DNA of 49,211 nucleotides from Lactobacillales bacterium (GTDB lineage: Bacteria; Bacillota; Bacilli; Lactobacillales; Streptococcaceae): contig JAISJW010000004.1 of assembly GCA_031261175.1 (NCBI GenBank), positions 1 through 49,211 on the forward strand, written 5' to 3'. Each line of letters begins with the position of its first letter. The stretch's first letter is position 1. Positions 36,280 to 42,494 of the stretch are shown one piece after another. The position numbers and the translations under genes are program-made. The notes under the pieces are model-generated. The model was not told where the DNA came from and made no database searches. It was given only the letters and a program-made list of their open reading frames with translations.

Positions 36280-36346
36280 TTTGCGAGTATAAACTTTACT
36301 TTTTTTGTCTAAATTAAGACGAAAAAGTGAAGTTTATACTCGCAAA
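36280..36346. repeat. Long hairpin after glnQ, flanked by a 12-bp direct repeat
   Basis: Arms of 17 bp (36280-36296, 36330-36346; TTTGCGAGTATAAACTT and its complement), then ACTTTTT/AAAAAGT and GTCT/AGAC inside. TAGCAAAATTAA occurs at 36258-36269 (in glnQ) and 36355-36366, flanking the hairpin. It probably acts as a terminator; the repeat suggests insertion or local duplication. Confidence 0.82.
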
Positions 36347-36397
36347 AATTTTAATAGCAAAATTAAGGCGATTTTTTCTTAATTATTGCTAAACTAT

Positions 36398-36438
36398 TTG
36401 CCAAGACACCCAAAAGTTTGTTAAAATAATAACAAACT
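36398..36438 (+). promoter_or_regulatory. tpiA promoter with overlapping Rex-type operator
   Basis: TTGCCA (36398-36403), 18 bases, TAAAAT (36422-36427). The palindrome AGTTTGTTA/TAACAAACT (36415-36423, 36430-36438) overlaps the -10; it is 24 bp long, as at pgi, and contains TTGTTAA-N4-ATAACAA. Confidence 0.62.
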
Positions 36439-36456
36439 TACAAAAGGAGACAAATT

Positions 36457-37215
36457 ATGTCTAGAAAACCAATCATTGCCGGAAACTGGAAAATGAATAA
36501 AACTTTATCAGAAGCTGTTGCTTTTGCTGAAGCTGTTAAAAACGAAATCCCATCAAAAGAATTAGTTGACACTGTCATCGGTTCGCCTGCGCTTTTCCTA
36601 GCTCACCTAGCTGAAGCTGCTAAAGGAACTGAATTACAACTTTCAGCTCAAAACTCATACTTCGAAAACGCTGGTGCTTACACTGGTGAAAATTCGCCAG
36701 CTGCAATCGCTGACCTTGGTGTTGAATACATCATCATCGGCCACTCTGAACGTCGCGAATACTTCGGCGAAACTGACGAAGACATCAACAAAAAAGCGAA
36801 AGCGATTATCGCTAACGGCTTGACTCCAATCGTCTGCTGTGGTGAAAGCCTTGAAACTTACGAAGCTGGCGAAACTGCTACGTGGGTTGAATCGCAAATC
36901 ACTGGCGCGTTGAAAGACCTTACAGCTGACCAAGTCTCTAACTTGGTAATCGCTTACGAGCCTATCTGGGCGATCGGTACTGGTAAATCTGCCACTGCTG
37001 AAACTGCTGACGAAACTTGTGGCGTTGTCCGCGCAACAGTTGAAAAACTTTACGGTAAAAACGTTGCTGACGCAGTCCGCATCCAATACGGCGGTTCAGT
37101 TAAACCTGAAAACGTTGCTGAATACATGAGCAAAGAAAACGTCGATGGTGCTTTGGTCGGCGGAGCTTCTCTTGAGCCCGCTTCATTCCTAGCCCTATTA
37201 AACTTCGTTAAATAA
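36457..37215 (+). CDS. tpiA: Triosephosphate isomerase
   Basis: Interconverts dihydroxyacetone phosphate and glyceraldehyde 3-phosphate. The 252 residues are standard: GNWKMNKT (Lys), [11 protein letters not shown] (His), [14 protein letters not shown] (Glu and loop 6) and [18 protein letters not shown] lies before the ATG. Monocistronic with strong codon bias; a Rex-type operator overlaps its promoter, pairing its control with pgi. Confidence 0.98.
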   Translation: MSRKPIIAGNWKMNKTLSEAVAFAEAVKNEIPSKELVDTVIGSPALFLAHLAEAAKGTELQLSAQNSYFENAGAYTGENSPAAIADLGVEYIIIGHSERREYFGETDEDINKKAKAIIANGLTPIVCCGESLETYEAGETATWVESQITGALKDLTADQVSNLVIAYEPIWAIGTGKSATAETADETCGVVRATVEKLYGKNVADAVRIQYGGSVKPENVAEYMSKENVDGALVGGASLEPASFLALLNFVK

Positions 37216-37228
37216 AAATCTTTAGGCA

Positions 37229-37257
37229 AGTCACCTCGCTCACGCGAGGTGGCTTTT
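37229..37257 (+). terminator. Terminator after tpiA
   Basis: CACCTCGC (37232-37239) pairs with GCGAGGTG (37244-37251), extended by wobble, then TTTTT. A GGCAAGT word (37225-37231) forms its 5' edge. Confidence 0.88.
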
Positions 37258-37302
37258 TAATTGCCAAATTAGCGAGGAAATCAAAAAAAACAAAAAAATT
37301 TA

Positions 37303-37371
37303 AAATATTTTGCCGAAAAATGTAACAAAACGTAAAAAAATACGTATATATATAGTATAGGGTAAAAAAAT
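37303..37371 (+). repeat. Leader repeat copy 2, without its gene
   Basis: About 65 bp similar to 448-513 in reverse. In the first copy this precedes an Rpn-family gene; here it is followed by AAGAGGG and an ATG with only three codons (37395). It may be a remnant of a lost Rpn copy or an independent promoter element. Confidence 0.65.
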
Positions 37372-37409
37372 TCAATAAGAAGAGGGCGAAAAACATGAGC
37401 GGATGAAAG

Positions 37410-37438
37410 TTGAGATGAGTTGGTAACTATGCTATAAT
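37410..37438 (+). promoter_or_regulatory. Promoter of the 37459 gene pair
   Basis: TTGAGA (37410-37415), 17 bases, TATAAT (37433-37438) preceded by TGC (extended -10). Confidence 0.65.
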
Positions 37439-37458
37439 TAAGGAAAGGTGGTGATTTG

Positions 37459-37641
37459 ATGAACGAACTAGAAAAACGAGGCCCTATGTATCTCGATGAA
37501 TTCCAGAAAACTCCTGAATTCAGAGAAATTATGTACTCTAGGATTTATAGATCTGTTGTTCTAAAAGAAACGATTTCTCTAGAAGATGCCATTGAATCGG
37601 CACTCAAGAGGATCAGAGAGGATGAACAATTTAGCGCATAA
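37459..37641 (+). CDS. Small unrecognised protein, possible antitoxin
   Basis: 60 residues, MNELEKRGPMYLDEFQKTPE at the start, ending in a charged helix (LEDAIESALKRIRED). ATG at 37459 follows AAAGGTGGTG. No family recognised. Its 3' end overlaps the next gene by 20 bases. A two-gene unit with its own promoter, both products small, resembles toxin-antitoxin layout, but nothing in the sequence proves it. Confidence 0.6.
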   Translation: MNELEKRGPMYLDEFQKTPEFREIMYSRIYRSVVLKETISLEDAIESALKRIREDEQFSA

Positions 37642-37984
37642 AGAAAATTATGCATTCAAGTTTAATGATATCGCTTATGAAGAAATGTTAGAAGCAGCTT
37701 CGCTTTTGGCTAAAAGCACTACGGCTACATATGGTGCGAAATTCATAATTCCGGTTGAAGCGGCGGCATTTCTTGTCCGTGAGAACCCAAATATCGGAAG
37801 AAATCTAGATGAAGAACCATTAATCCAGTGGATAAAAGTTCCGAATTACAATTACAAGTTATTCTTTGTAAATATCGAGGAAGAGCTTGAGGTCATCGCA
37901 ATCGCAGTGCACCATAACAATCGCGATTACCTGAAGTTGCTTCCGAAGCTGATCGCGCGAGCCAAATTAGATGGCCTATTGTAA
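37622..37984 (+). CDS. Unrecognised protein, possible toxin of a small pair
   Basis: 120 residues from the ATG at 37622 (AGAGAGG upstream); the frame is open from 37586 but that start lacks a ribosome site. Contains KVPNYNYKLFFVNIEEELEV and HHNNRDYLKLLPKLI. Soluble mixed alpha/beta. I know no family for it. Order small gene then larger overlapping gene would fit antitoxin-toxin, as an inference only. Confidence 0.6.
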   Translation: MNNLAHKENYAFKFNDIAYEEMLEAASLLAKSTTATYGAKFIIPVEAAAFLVRENPNIGRNLDEEPLIQWIKVPNYNYKLFFVNIEEELEVIAIAVHHNNRDYLKLLPKLIARAKLDGLL

Positions 37985-38048
37985 AATCAAATCCGACAGA
38001 GGGTGGCGCAAGCTATCCTTTTTCTTTTTCTCTCAAAACCAAAAACTC

Positions 38049-38073
38049 GGGCAAGTGAAGTGCCGCTTCGCGG
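38049..38073. repeat. Duplicated GGGCAAG + small hairpin unit, copy 1
   Basis: GGGCAAGTGAAG, then TGCCGCTTCGCGG; the same unit with two or three changes is at 42343. GAAG/CTTC forms a short stem. Confidence 0.6.
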
Positions 38074-38075
38074 AT

Positions 38076-38120
38076 TTATACTAAGTATAAATCATTTAGT
38101 TTTTATTAGACAATAAAAAC
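38076..38120. promoter_or_regulatory. Double-palindrome module, copy 1
   Basis: TTATACTAAGTATAA (38076-38090), eight bases, then GTTTTTATT/AATAAAAAC arms (38099-38107, 38112-38120) around AGAC. The ribosome site of the 38141 gene follows. The same arrangement occurs at 38809. Confidence 0.7.
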
Positions 38121-38140
38121 TATCCTAGGAGGAAAAAAGT

Positions 38141-38761
38141 ATGAAAAAAGCAAAATGGATTGTAGTTTCAGTAATTGCGGTTATTGTAGTTATAATTGCA
38201 TTGGTAGTAGGAGCAAACGTAATTATGAACGGACAGCACACGTCTAGCTCTGCGGCAGTTGAACCAAAATTAATTGTTGAAGAATTTGAAATTTCATCAC
38301 TAGAGTATCAATACCAATTGGTTGTTACGAAAACCGAGCAAGAACAACGACATTTTTTGTTCATTACTTTAGATAGTTCATTCAAAGGATATGCTTACCA
38401 ACTAGATGGAACTATGAAGCTAGGCGTTAACGGAAAAGATATAAAAGTGAAGAAAACTGGTATATCTGATAAAAAAATAACTATTACAATACCTAAAGCA
38501 CAGATTTTATCCAATGAACCGATGTGGGGGAATTCAGGAAAACCGTTGTTTGATATTCACGTAAATACTAAAGAAGGTTTTTCTGCGACACAAGGTCTAA
38601 CTGAGTTAAACAAAGTAAAAGGTGAATTAGAAAAGAAAGTCGTTGAAGATAATATTTTGTTGCCGCAAGCTCAAGAATCAGCCAAGAAACAATTAAAATC
38701 ACTGTTAGAAGCAATTCCTGAAATAAAGGAAAATTATGAGTTGAAATTTATTTTAGAATAA
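38141..38761 (+). CDS. Membrane-anchored DUF4230-like protein
   Basis: 206 residues: an N-terminal hydrophobic anchor (about 5-28, WIVVSVIAVIVVIIALVVGA), a Ser-rich linker, then an outside domain. The strand-rich core (GYAYQLDGTMKLGVNGKDIKV, ITITIPKAQILSNE) followed by a helix with LLPQAQESAKKQLKSLLEAI fits the DUF4230 pattern. Function of that family is unknown. AGGAGG precedes the ATG. A double-palindrome module lies just upstream; a terminator follows. AT-rich relative to the core genes. Confidence 0.7.
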   Translation: MKKAKWIVVSVIAVIVVIIALVVGANVIMNGQHTSSSAAVEPKLIVEEFEISSLEYQYQLVVTKTEQEQRHFLFITLDSSFKGYAYQLDGTMKLGVNGKDIKVKKTGISDKKITITIPKAQILSNEPMWGNSGKPLFDIHVNTKEGFSATQGLTELNKVKGELEKKVVEDNILLPQAQESAKKQLKSLLEAIPEIKENYELKFILE

Positions 38762-38768
38762 TTTAGCT

Positions 38769-38797
38769 AAAGCGAATCTTTCGAGATTCGCTTTTTT
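38769..38797 (+). terminator. Terminator after the 38141 gene
   Basis: AAAGCGAATCT and AGATTCGCTTT around TTCG, with a following T run. Confidence 0.88.
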
Positions 38798-38808
38798 AAT
38801 CTGCGCAC

Positions 38809-38853
38809 TTATACTTAGTATAAGGCAATATGTTTTTATTGGACAATAAAAAC
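38809..38853. promoter_or_regulatory. Double-palindrome module, copy 2
   Basis: TTATACTTAGTATAA (38809-38823), eight bases, then GTTTTTATT/AATAAAAAC (38832-38840, 38845-38853) around GGAC. Spacing is identical to copy 1. It lies 135 bases before the micro-ORF at 38989. Confidence 0.68.
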
Positions 38854-38988
38854 AATGCTAGATGAAACAGAAGCTGACGAATTCGAAAACGTTTTCTTAA
38901 TTAGTGCATAAAGTTTGCTAATGCATATTAATTCGTAGTAAAATGAAACCTCTTATTACTTCAATGAAAACAAGACTAGGAGAAAATT

Positions 38989-39087
38989 ATGAAAATTGAT
39001 GTTGCGAAAATTCTGAGCAAATCGGGTAGATTCGATATAGGAGCATTAATTCTAGAAATAATAAAAGAAATTCCGGGAGACTTGTGA
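38989..39087 (+). CDS. 32-residue peptide
   Basis: ATG with AGGAG eight bases upstream; begins MKIDVAKILSKSGRFDIGAL, ends EIPGDL. An amphipathic helix is plausible, with no clear membrane segment. The next gene starts on the base after its stop, so they form one unit. Too short for family assignment; the strong ribosome site and tight join are the reasons to accept it. Confidence 0.55.
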   Translation: MKIDVAKILSKSGRFDIGALILEIIKEIPGDL

Positions 39088-39405
39088 ATGATATTTAACA
39101 TCCCTCATATTCCTACGTTGATGGGCTTAGCTGATCAAATAGGAAAGGGCGATTATCCAGATGTTAAAATTTCAGAGATAAAATTTGTCGAAGATGAAAA
39201 GGTCTTTGTTGATATCGAATCGTACAATAAGGCGAGCGAGCGAAAAGGAAATGTCGAAATCGCAAGTGATGTGCAAGTATCGATTCCAAAAACTATCGAA
39301 TACTTCAGCCAAATTGATGCGGGCAAGTATCCGCTCTTAGACATCAAAGAACTAAAAATTGCCGGCGATTACATTCACTTAAAAGCAGTTGTAAAATTCA
39401 AATAA
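39088..39405 (+). CDS. Unrecognised protein with an internal duplication
   Basis: 105 residues. Two halves resemble each other: QIGKGDYPDVKISEIKF (about 17-33) and QIDAGKYPLLDIKELKI (about 74-90), each followed by a beta-like stretch of valine and isoleucine. So it is probably two copies of a small alpha-beta unit. No signal peptide. It starts immediately after the stop of the 32-residue ORF and probably depends on it for translation. Function unknown. Confidence 0.65.
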   Translation: MIFNIPHIPTLMGLADQIGKGDYPDVKISEIKFVEDEKVFVDIESYNKASERKGNVEIASDVQVSIPKTIEYFSQIDAGKYPLLDIKELKIAGDYIHLKAVVKFK

Positions 39406-39464
39406 ATAAGTGCGTAAAATAAAATCACTCTTAAATGGAAGATTCTATTTAGGAGGACGAAATT

Positions 39465-39536
39465 ATGTGGGAAATTATTGTAATTATTGTATTAGGAATC
39501 GCAACACGCGGAAATAGAAAAAGAAAATATTGGTAG
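39465..39536 (+). CDS. 23-residue membrane peptide
   Basis: MWEIIVIIVLGIATR followed by a basic tail ending RKRKYW. ATG has AGGAGGA seven bases upstream. One hydrophobic segment plus a positive tail resembles type I toxins or small membrane modulators. It may be translationally linked to the 39551 peptide. Confidence 0.55.
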   Translation: MWEIIVIIVLGIATRGNRKRKYW

Positions 39537-39550
39537 AGAAGGAGGATGGC

Positions 39551-39676
39551 ATGAAAAATATAGTAAAAACAACAATTGGAGTAGTAGCTACAGTTGCAAC
39601 GGTAGCGGGAGCAGGACTAGGAGCAATTAACTACATGATGTACGACCATCGAAAAAAGAAAGGATTTAAAAACTAA
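39551..39676 (+). CDS. 41-residue membrane peptide
   Basis: Begins MKNIVKTTIGVVATVATVAG, a Gly/Ala/Val-rich helix, and ends with a basic tail (HRKKKGFKN). GAAGGAGG lies before the ATG. Single-pass membrane peptide; family unknown. Adjacent to another membrane peptide on each side. Confidence 0.55.
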   Translation: MKNIVKTTIGVVATVATVAGAGLGAINYMMYDHRKKKGFKN

Positions 39677-39679
39677 AAA

Positions 39680-39928
39680 ATGTTAATGGGAATAGCTTTT
39701 GTAGTTTCCGTCGTTGCAGAAGGTGCGTGTAACATAGTAAAAGCTCCGTTTGTTGCGGTTGGTGAATTGATAAATCCAACTCCTAAACGGGATGAGGAAG
39801 GATACGATAAAGATGGATTTAATGCTCAAGGTTGGAATCGTTACGGAATTAACCGAAGAACCGGAAACGCATATGATCAGTATGGATTCGATCAAAATGG
39901 CTGTAACAAAAAGGATGGAGTTCTGTAA
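39680..39928 (+). CDS. Small protein with hydrophobic start and G-Y/F-N/D repeat tail
   Basis: 82 residues. N-terminal third is hydrophobic (GIAFVVSVVAEGACNIVKAP); the rest repeats a short aromatic-Gly pattern: YDKDGFNAQGWNRYG, then YDQYGFDQNG. Such Asp/Asn-Gly-aromatic repeats occur in secreted or phage-related proteins. The start (ATG at 39680, or the ATG two codons on) has only a weak ribosome site, AAAGGA, and may depend on the preceding gene four bases away. Confidence 0.55.
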   Translation: MLMGIAFVVSVVAEGACNIVKAPFVAVGELINPTPKRDEEGYDKDGFNAQGWNRYGINRRTGNAYDQYGFDQNGCNKKDGVL

Positions 39929-39933
39929 CCGAC

Positions 39934-40032
39934 ATGGAAAAAGCAAAGCGCGAAATGCGCAAGTTATGGCATCCAACCAAAGAAGAATACGAAAAATTCA
40001 AACAAAAAAAGGAGCAAGAAAATGGCAATTAA
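39934..40032 (+). CDS. 32-residue charged peptide
   Basis: MEKAKREMRKLWHPTKEEYE at the start, Lys/Glu-rich. No good ribosome site, and its 3' end overlaps the next start by 11 bases. The following gene has its own AAAGGAG inside this ORF. It may be real through coupling or chance. Confidence 0.35.
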   Translation: MEKAKREMRKLWHPTKEEYEKFKQKKEQENGN

Positions 40033-40840
40033 AAACGATACAATAAATCCTAAACTTATTAAGACTCTAGATTTAGCAATTGAAGTTCCTGGTGTGAAAG
40101 TTAATAGAACAGCGTTCCTAACAGAAAGATTCAAAGTAACTAAGGAAGATAGAGATAAATTGCTTGATGAAGGTCCGGCGTCTTTGTTTACCGCTGAAGA
40201 GTTAGATAAGGCGGCAGAAAAATCAATAAATTATCTTACTAGCGAATCGGCAGCGGCATCGTTTGCGTTGGGGCTGCCAGGTGGATTGGCTATGGCGGCT
40301 TCTATTCCTGCTGATATCTTACAAAATATGGCGTTCGCTCTTAGGTTGGCCCAAGAGTTGGGATATATTTACGGATACGAAGATATAATGGATGAAAGTG
40401 ACAAGTTAACTGACGAAGCGTATGAAATGTTAATGATATTTCTTGGCGTCATGTTCGGCGCACAAGCAGCTGCGTCGTTGCTTAGAGTAGCTGCACAAAA
40501 TAGTGCAAAATACGCAGCAAAACAAGTTATGACAAAAGCGTTAACGAAAACAGCATGGTATCCGCTATTGAAAAAAATAAGTGCGGTTGTCGCTGCGAAA
40601 ACTTTAACAAAGCAAGGGCTAGCAAAAGGAGTAGCAAAAATAATTCCAATTATTGGTGGAGTTGCTAGTGGTGCTCTTACGTTTGCCACTATGAAGCCGA
40701 TGGGAAAAAGATTAAAAAAAGAGCTTGCTAAATTAGTCAATTACACTGAAGAAGATTATCTAAGAGATATAAAAGATGTCACAAATTCGATGGAAGTTGA
40801 TGAAACCCAAAGTGACGAAGTCGAGGTAGCGAATGGGTAA
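40022..40840 (+). CDS. EcsC family protein
   Basis: 272 residues with the EcsC-type core LPGGLAMAASIPADILQNMAFALRLAQELGYIYG, followed by Gly/Ala-rich helices (IIPIIGGVASGALTFATM) that could insert into or lie on a membrane, and an acidic tail. EcsC proteins are poorly understood. AAAGGAG precedes the ATG. The stop overlaps the next gene by eight bases, so it is paired with the 231-residue protein. Confidence 0.7.
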   Translation: MAIKNDTINPKLIKTLDLAIEVPGVKVNRTAFLTERFKVTKEDRDKLLDEGPASLFTAEELDKAAEKSINYLTSESAAASFALGLPGGLAMAASIPADILQNMAFALRLAQELGYIYGYEDIMDESDKLTDEAYEMLMIFLGVMFGAQAAASLLRVAAQNSAKYAAKQVMTKALTKTAWYPLLKKISAVVAAKTLTKQGLAKGVAKIIPIIGGVASGALTFATMKPMGKRLKKELAKLVNYTEEDYLRDIKDVTNSMEVDETQSDEVEVANG

Positions 40841-41528
40841 TTTATTCGAAGAGTTAGCAAAAGAAGCAGGAAAACTTGCTAACGGAATCGCGAACGAGGC
40901 AGATAAGTTAGTAAAAGGCGTCACGCAACCGCGAAAAAATACAGATTTAGTAACTTTTATGGAACAAAATTTCGATATAAGGTGGAGGCGATTAGGGCGC
41001 GAAGAAGAATTAGTAGGTTTCTTCGAAGGCGTATGGCAGAAATCTGCAGAGGAAAAAGCCTGTTTTATAGCTATGGTTGTTGGAAATGAAATGGATGCAG
41101 CGTGGGCAGACGCAAATGATGGCGCGCCTATTTTTGATGATGCGGGATTCAAGGAATTATTGCTAGAAATAGTTGGTGATTTGAATCCTAAAACTATCGG
41201 AAAAATAAGCAACGAAGATGTAGCCAATCTTATTGAAGAAATGATTGATGGAGCAAAAGCACAAATACCTAAGCCTGGTGGTAAATTATTTGCACTCGAA
41301 GACGCAAGGGCAGAATTTGTCGAAGCTGACGAAGAAAATAATCTGATTTTGCAAAGCATAGTCGACGAGTATTACGCTTTGGGTTATAACGACGCGATAG
41401 ATGGCGTTTGGACTGAGGTAGGAGAGGACTTAGTAGATGTATTTAGCTATCTGCAAAAAGAAGTATATCTCATAGCTTTCAAAGACGGTCGCGAAAGACG
41501 CGACCCCAGAAACTTACTTGAATTATAA
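40833..41528 (+). CDS. Unrecognised acidic protein, partner of EcsC-like gene
   Basis: 231 residues, strongly acidic. Short amphipathic N-terminus (FEELAKEAGKLANGIANEAD), then a helical body with QNFDIRWRRLGREEELVGFF and ends RRDPRNLLEL. No membrane segment. Overlaps the EcsC-like gene, so joint function is likely. No family recognised. A terminator follows. Confidence 0.7.
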   Translation: MGNLFEELAKEAGKLANGIANEADKLVKGVTQPRKNTDLVTFMEQNFDIRWRRLGREEELVGFFEGVWQKSAEEKACFIAMVVGNEMDAAWADANDGAPIFDDAGFKELLLEIVGDLNPKTIGKISNEDVANLIEEMIDGAKAQIPKPGGKLFALEDARAEFVEADEENNLILQSIVDEYYALGYNDAIDGVWTEVGEDLVDVFSYLQKEVYLIAFKDGRERRDPRNLLEL

Positions 41529-41533
41529 AATCC

Positions 41534-41560
41534 AAGGACGAACGCGATTCGTCCTTTTCT
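41534..41560 (+). terminator. Terminator after the 40833 gene
   Basis: AAGGACGAA (41534-41542) and TTCGTCCTT (41548-41556), then TTCT. Same stem as the trxA and hepT terminators. Confidence 0.85.
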
Positions 41561-41593
41561 ATTTTTTAGTTGAAATATTTAGGCGAAGTAAGG

Positions 41594-41599
41594 TATAAT
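41594..41599 (+). promoter_or_regulatory. -10 of mntA-hepT
   Basis: TATAAT, about 29 bases before the ATG; no good -35 seen. Confidence 0.5.
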
Positions 41600-41627
41600 G
41601 TAAATAAGAAACGCAGGAGGCGAGCAG

Positions 41628-41954
41628 ATGATTTATTCAATTGATGAAATCAGAGAAAAAGTGGCACCAATTGCCCAGAAATATGAAGTCAAAAAGATCT
41701 TTATATTCGGTTCGTATGCCCGCGGTGAAGCGACCGAGAATAGTGATATCGATATTTTGTTTTATTCGAAAGGAACAAAAGCGAAGGGGCTGAAAACGTT
41801 TGGGTTTGAATTAGAGCTTCAAGATGCGCTTGGCAAAAAAGTCGAAGTTTTTCCAAAAGAAGATTTTGAGTCGGAAATGTATATCAAACACAACGCAAAA
41901 TTCATTGATAATGTTTTAGGTGACGAGGTGCTTTTGTATGAGCAAGCAGCTTAG
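41628..41954 (+). CDS. mntA: MntA-like minimal nucleotidyltransferase antitoxin
   Basis: 108 residues with the nucleotidyltransferase motif IFGSYARGEATENSDIDIL (GSx10DxD) and a following KKVEVFPKEDF strand holding a third acidic residue. In HepT-MntA pairs this enzyme transfers AMP to a tyrosine of the HEPN toxin and silences it. AGGAGG precedes the ATG. The toxin gene overlaps its end by 17 bases. Confidence 0.88.
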   Translation: MIYSIDEIREKVAPIAQKYEVKKIFIFGSYARGEATENSDIDILFYSKGTKAKGLKTFGFELELQDALGKKVEVFPKEDFESEMYIKHNAKFIDNVLGDEVLLYEQAA

Positions 41955-42285
41955 AACGGATAAAGAAATTCTTGAAAAAATGTACGACTACATCCTGCAA
42001 ATCGAGGAAGCTATATCAATTTTCAAGGATAACGAAAAAGAATTTTTCGACGGACGAGTTTTCTATAATTCGGTATCAATGCCGTTGTTTTACATCACAG
42101 AATTAGCCAACAAATTAAGTGATAATTTAAAAGACGATTCCGACGAAATCGAATGGTTATATTTGCGAGGAATGCGCAATAGATTCGCTCACGATTACGC
42201 CGGAATGAATCCTGCAATAACTTGGGAAACAATCCACGAAAGTATCCCGCAATTAAAGAAATTTATCGAAACTAAATTAAACTAA
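41938..42285 (+). CDS. hepT: HepT-like HEPN ribonuclease toxin
   Basis: 115 residues from ATG 41938 (GACGAGGTG upstream). DUF86/HEPN helical fold with the catalytic R-x4-H motif in GMRNRFAHDYAG, here RNRFAH followed by the tyrosine that is the usual AMPylation site. The family cleaves RNA or tRNA ends. Two-gene system with mntA, own promoter and terminator. Antitoxin first, as here, is a known order. It may stabilise the accessory block or protect against phage. Confidence 0.88.
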   Translation: MSKQLRTDKEILEKMYDYILQIEEAISIFKDNEKEFFDGRVFYNSVSMPLFYITELANKLSDNLKDDSDEIEWLYLRGMRNRFAHDYAGMNPAITWETIHESIPQLKKFIETKLN

Positions 42286-42312
42286 AGGACGAATCGCTTC
42301 GTTCTTTTTTTG
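42284..42312 (+). terminator. Terminator after hepT
   Basis: AAGGACGAA (42285-42293) and TTCGTTCTT (42298-42306) around TCGC, then T. Confidence 0.88.
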
Positions 42313-42342
42313 CCTATTGAACTCGGAAACGAAATAAAATCC

Positions 42343-42367
42343 GGGCAAGCGAAGTGCCGCTTCGCGA
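42343..42367. repeat. Duplicated GGGCAAG + small hairpin unit, copy 2
   Basis: GGGCAAGCGAAG then TGCCGCTTCGCGA. GCGAAG pairs with CTTCGC. Copy 1 is at 38049. The two copies bracket the accessory cluster from 38.1 to 42.3 kb. Confidence 0.6.
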
Positions 42368-42494
42368 GTCGGTAAAAATATTACCTAGAAAATATTAAAA
42401 ATTTGCAATACTTATGGATCCGTAGTAAAATAAAAGAATATGAAATCTTGCGAGCAAAGGTCCGAATCGTATGAATAATATAAAGGAGATCGTA

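Noticed and set aside
38855-38911. 18-codon ORF after the second double palindrome (starts MLDETEADEF)
   Set aside because: No ribosome site and no relatives recognised; may be a remnant but cannot be supported as a gene.
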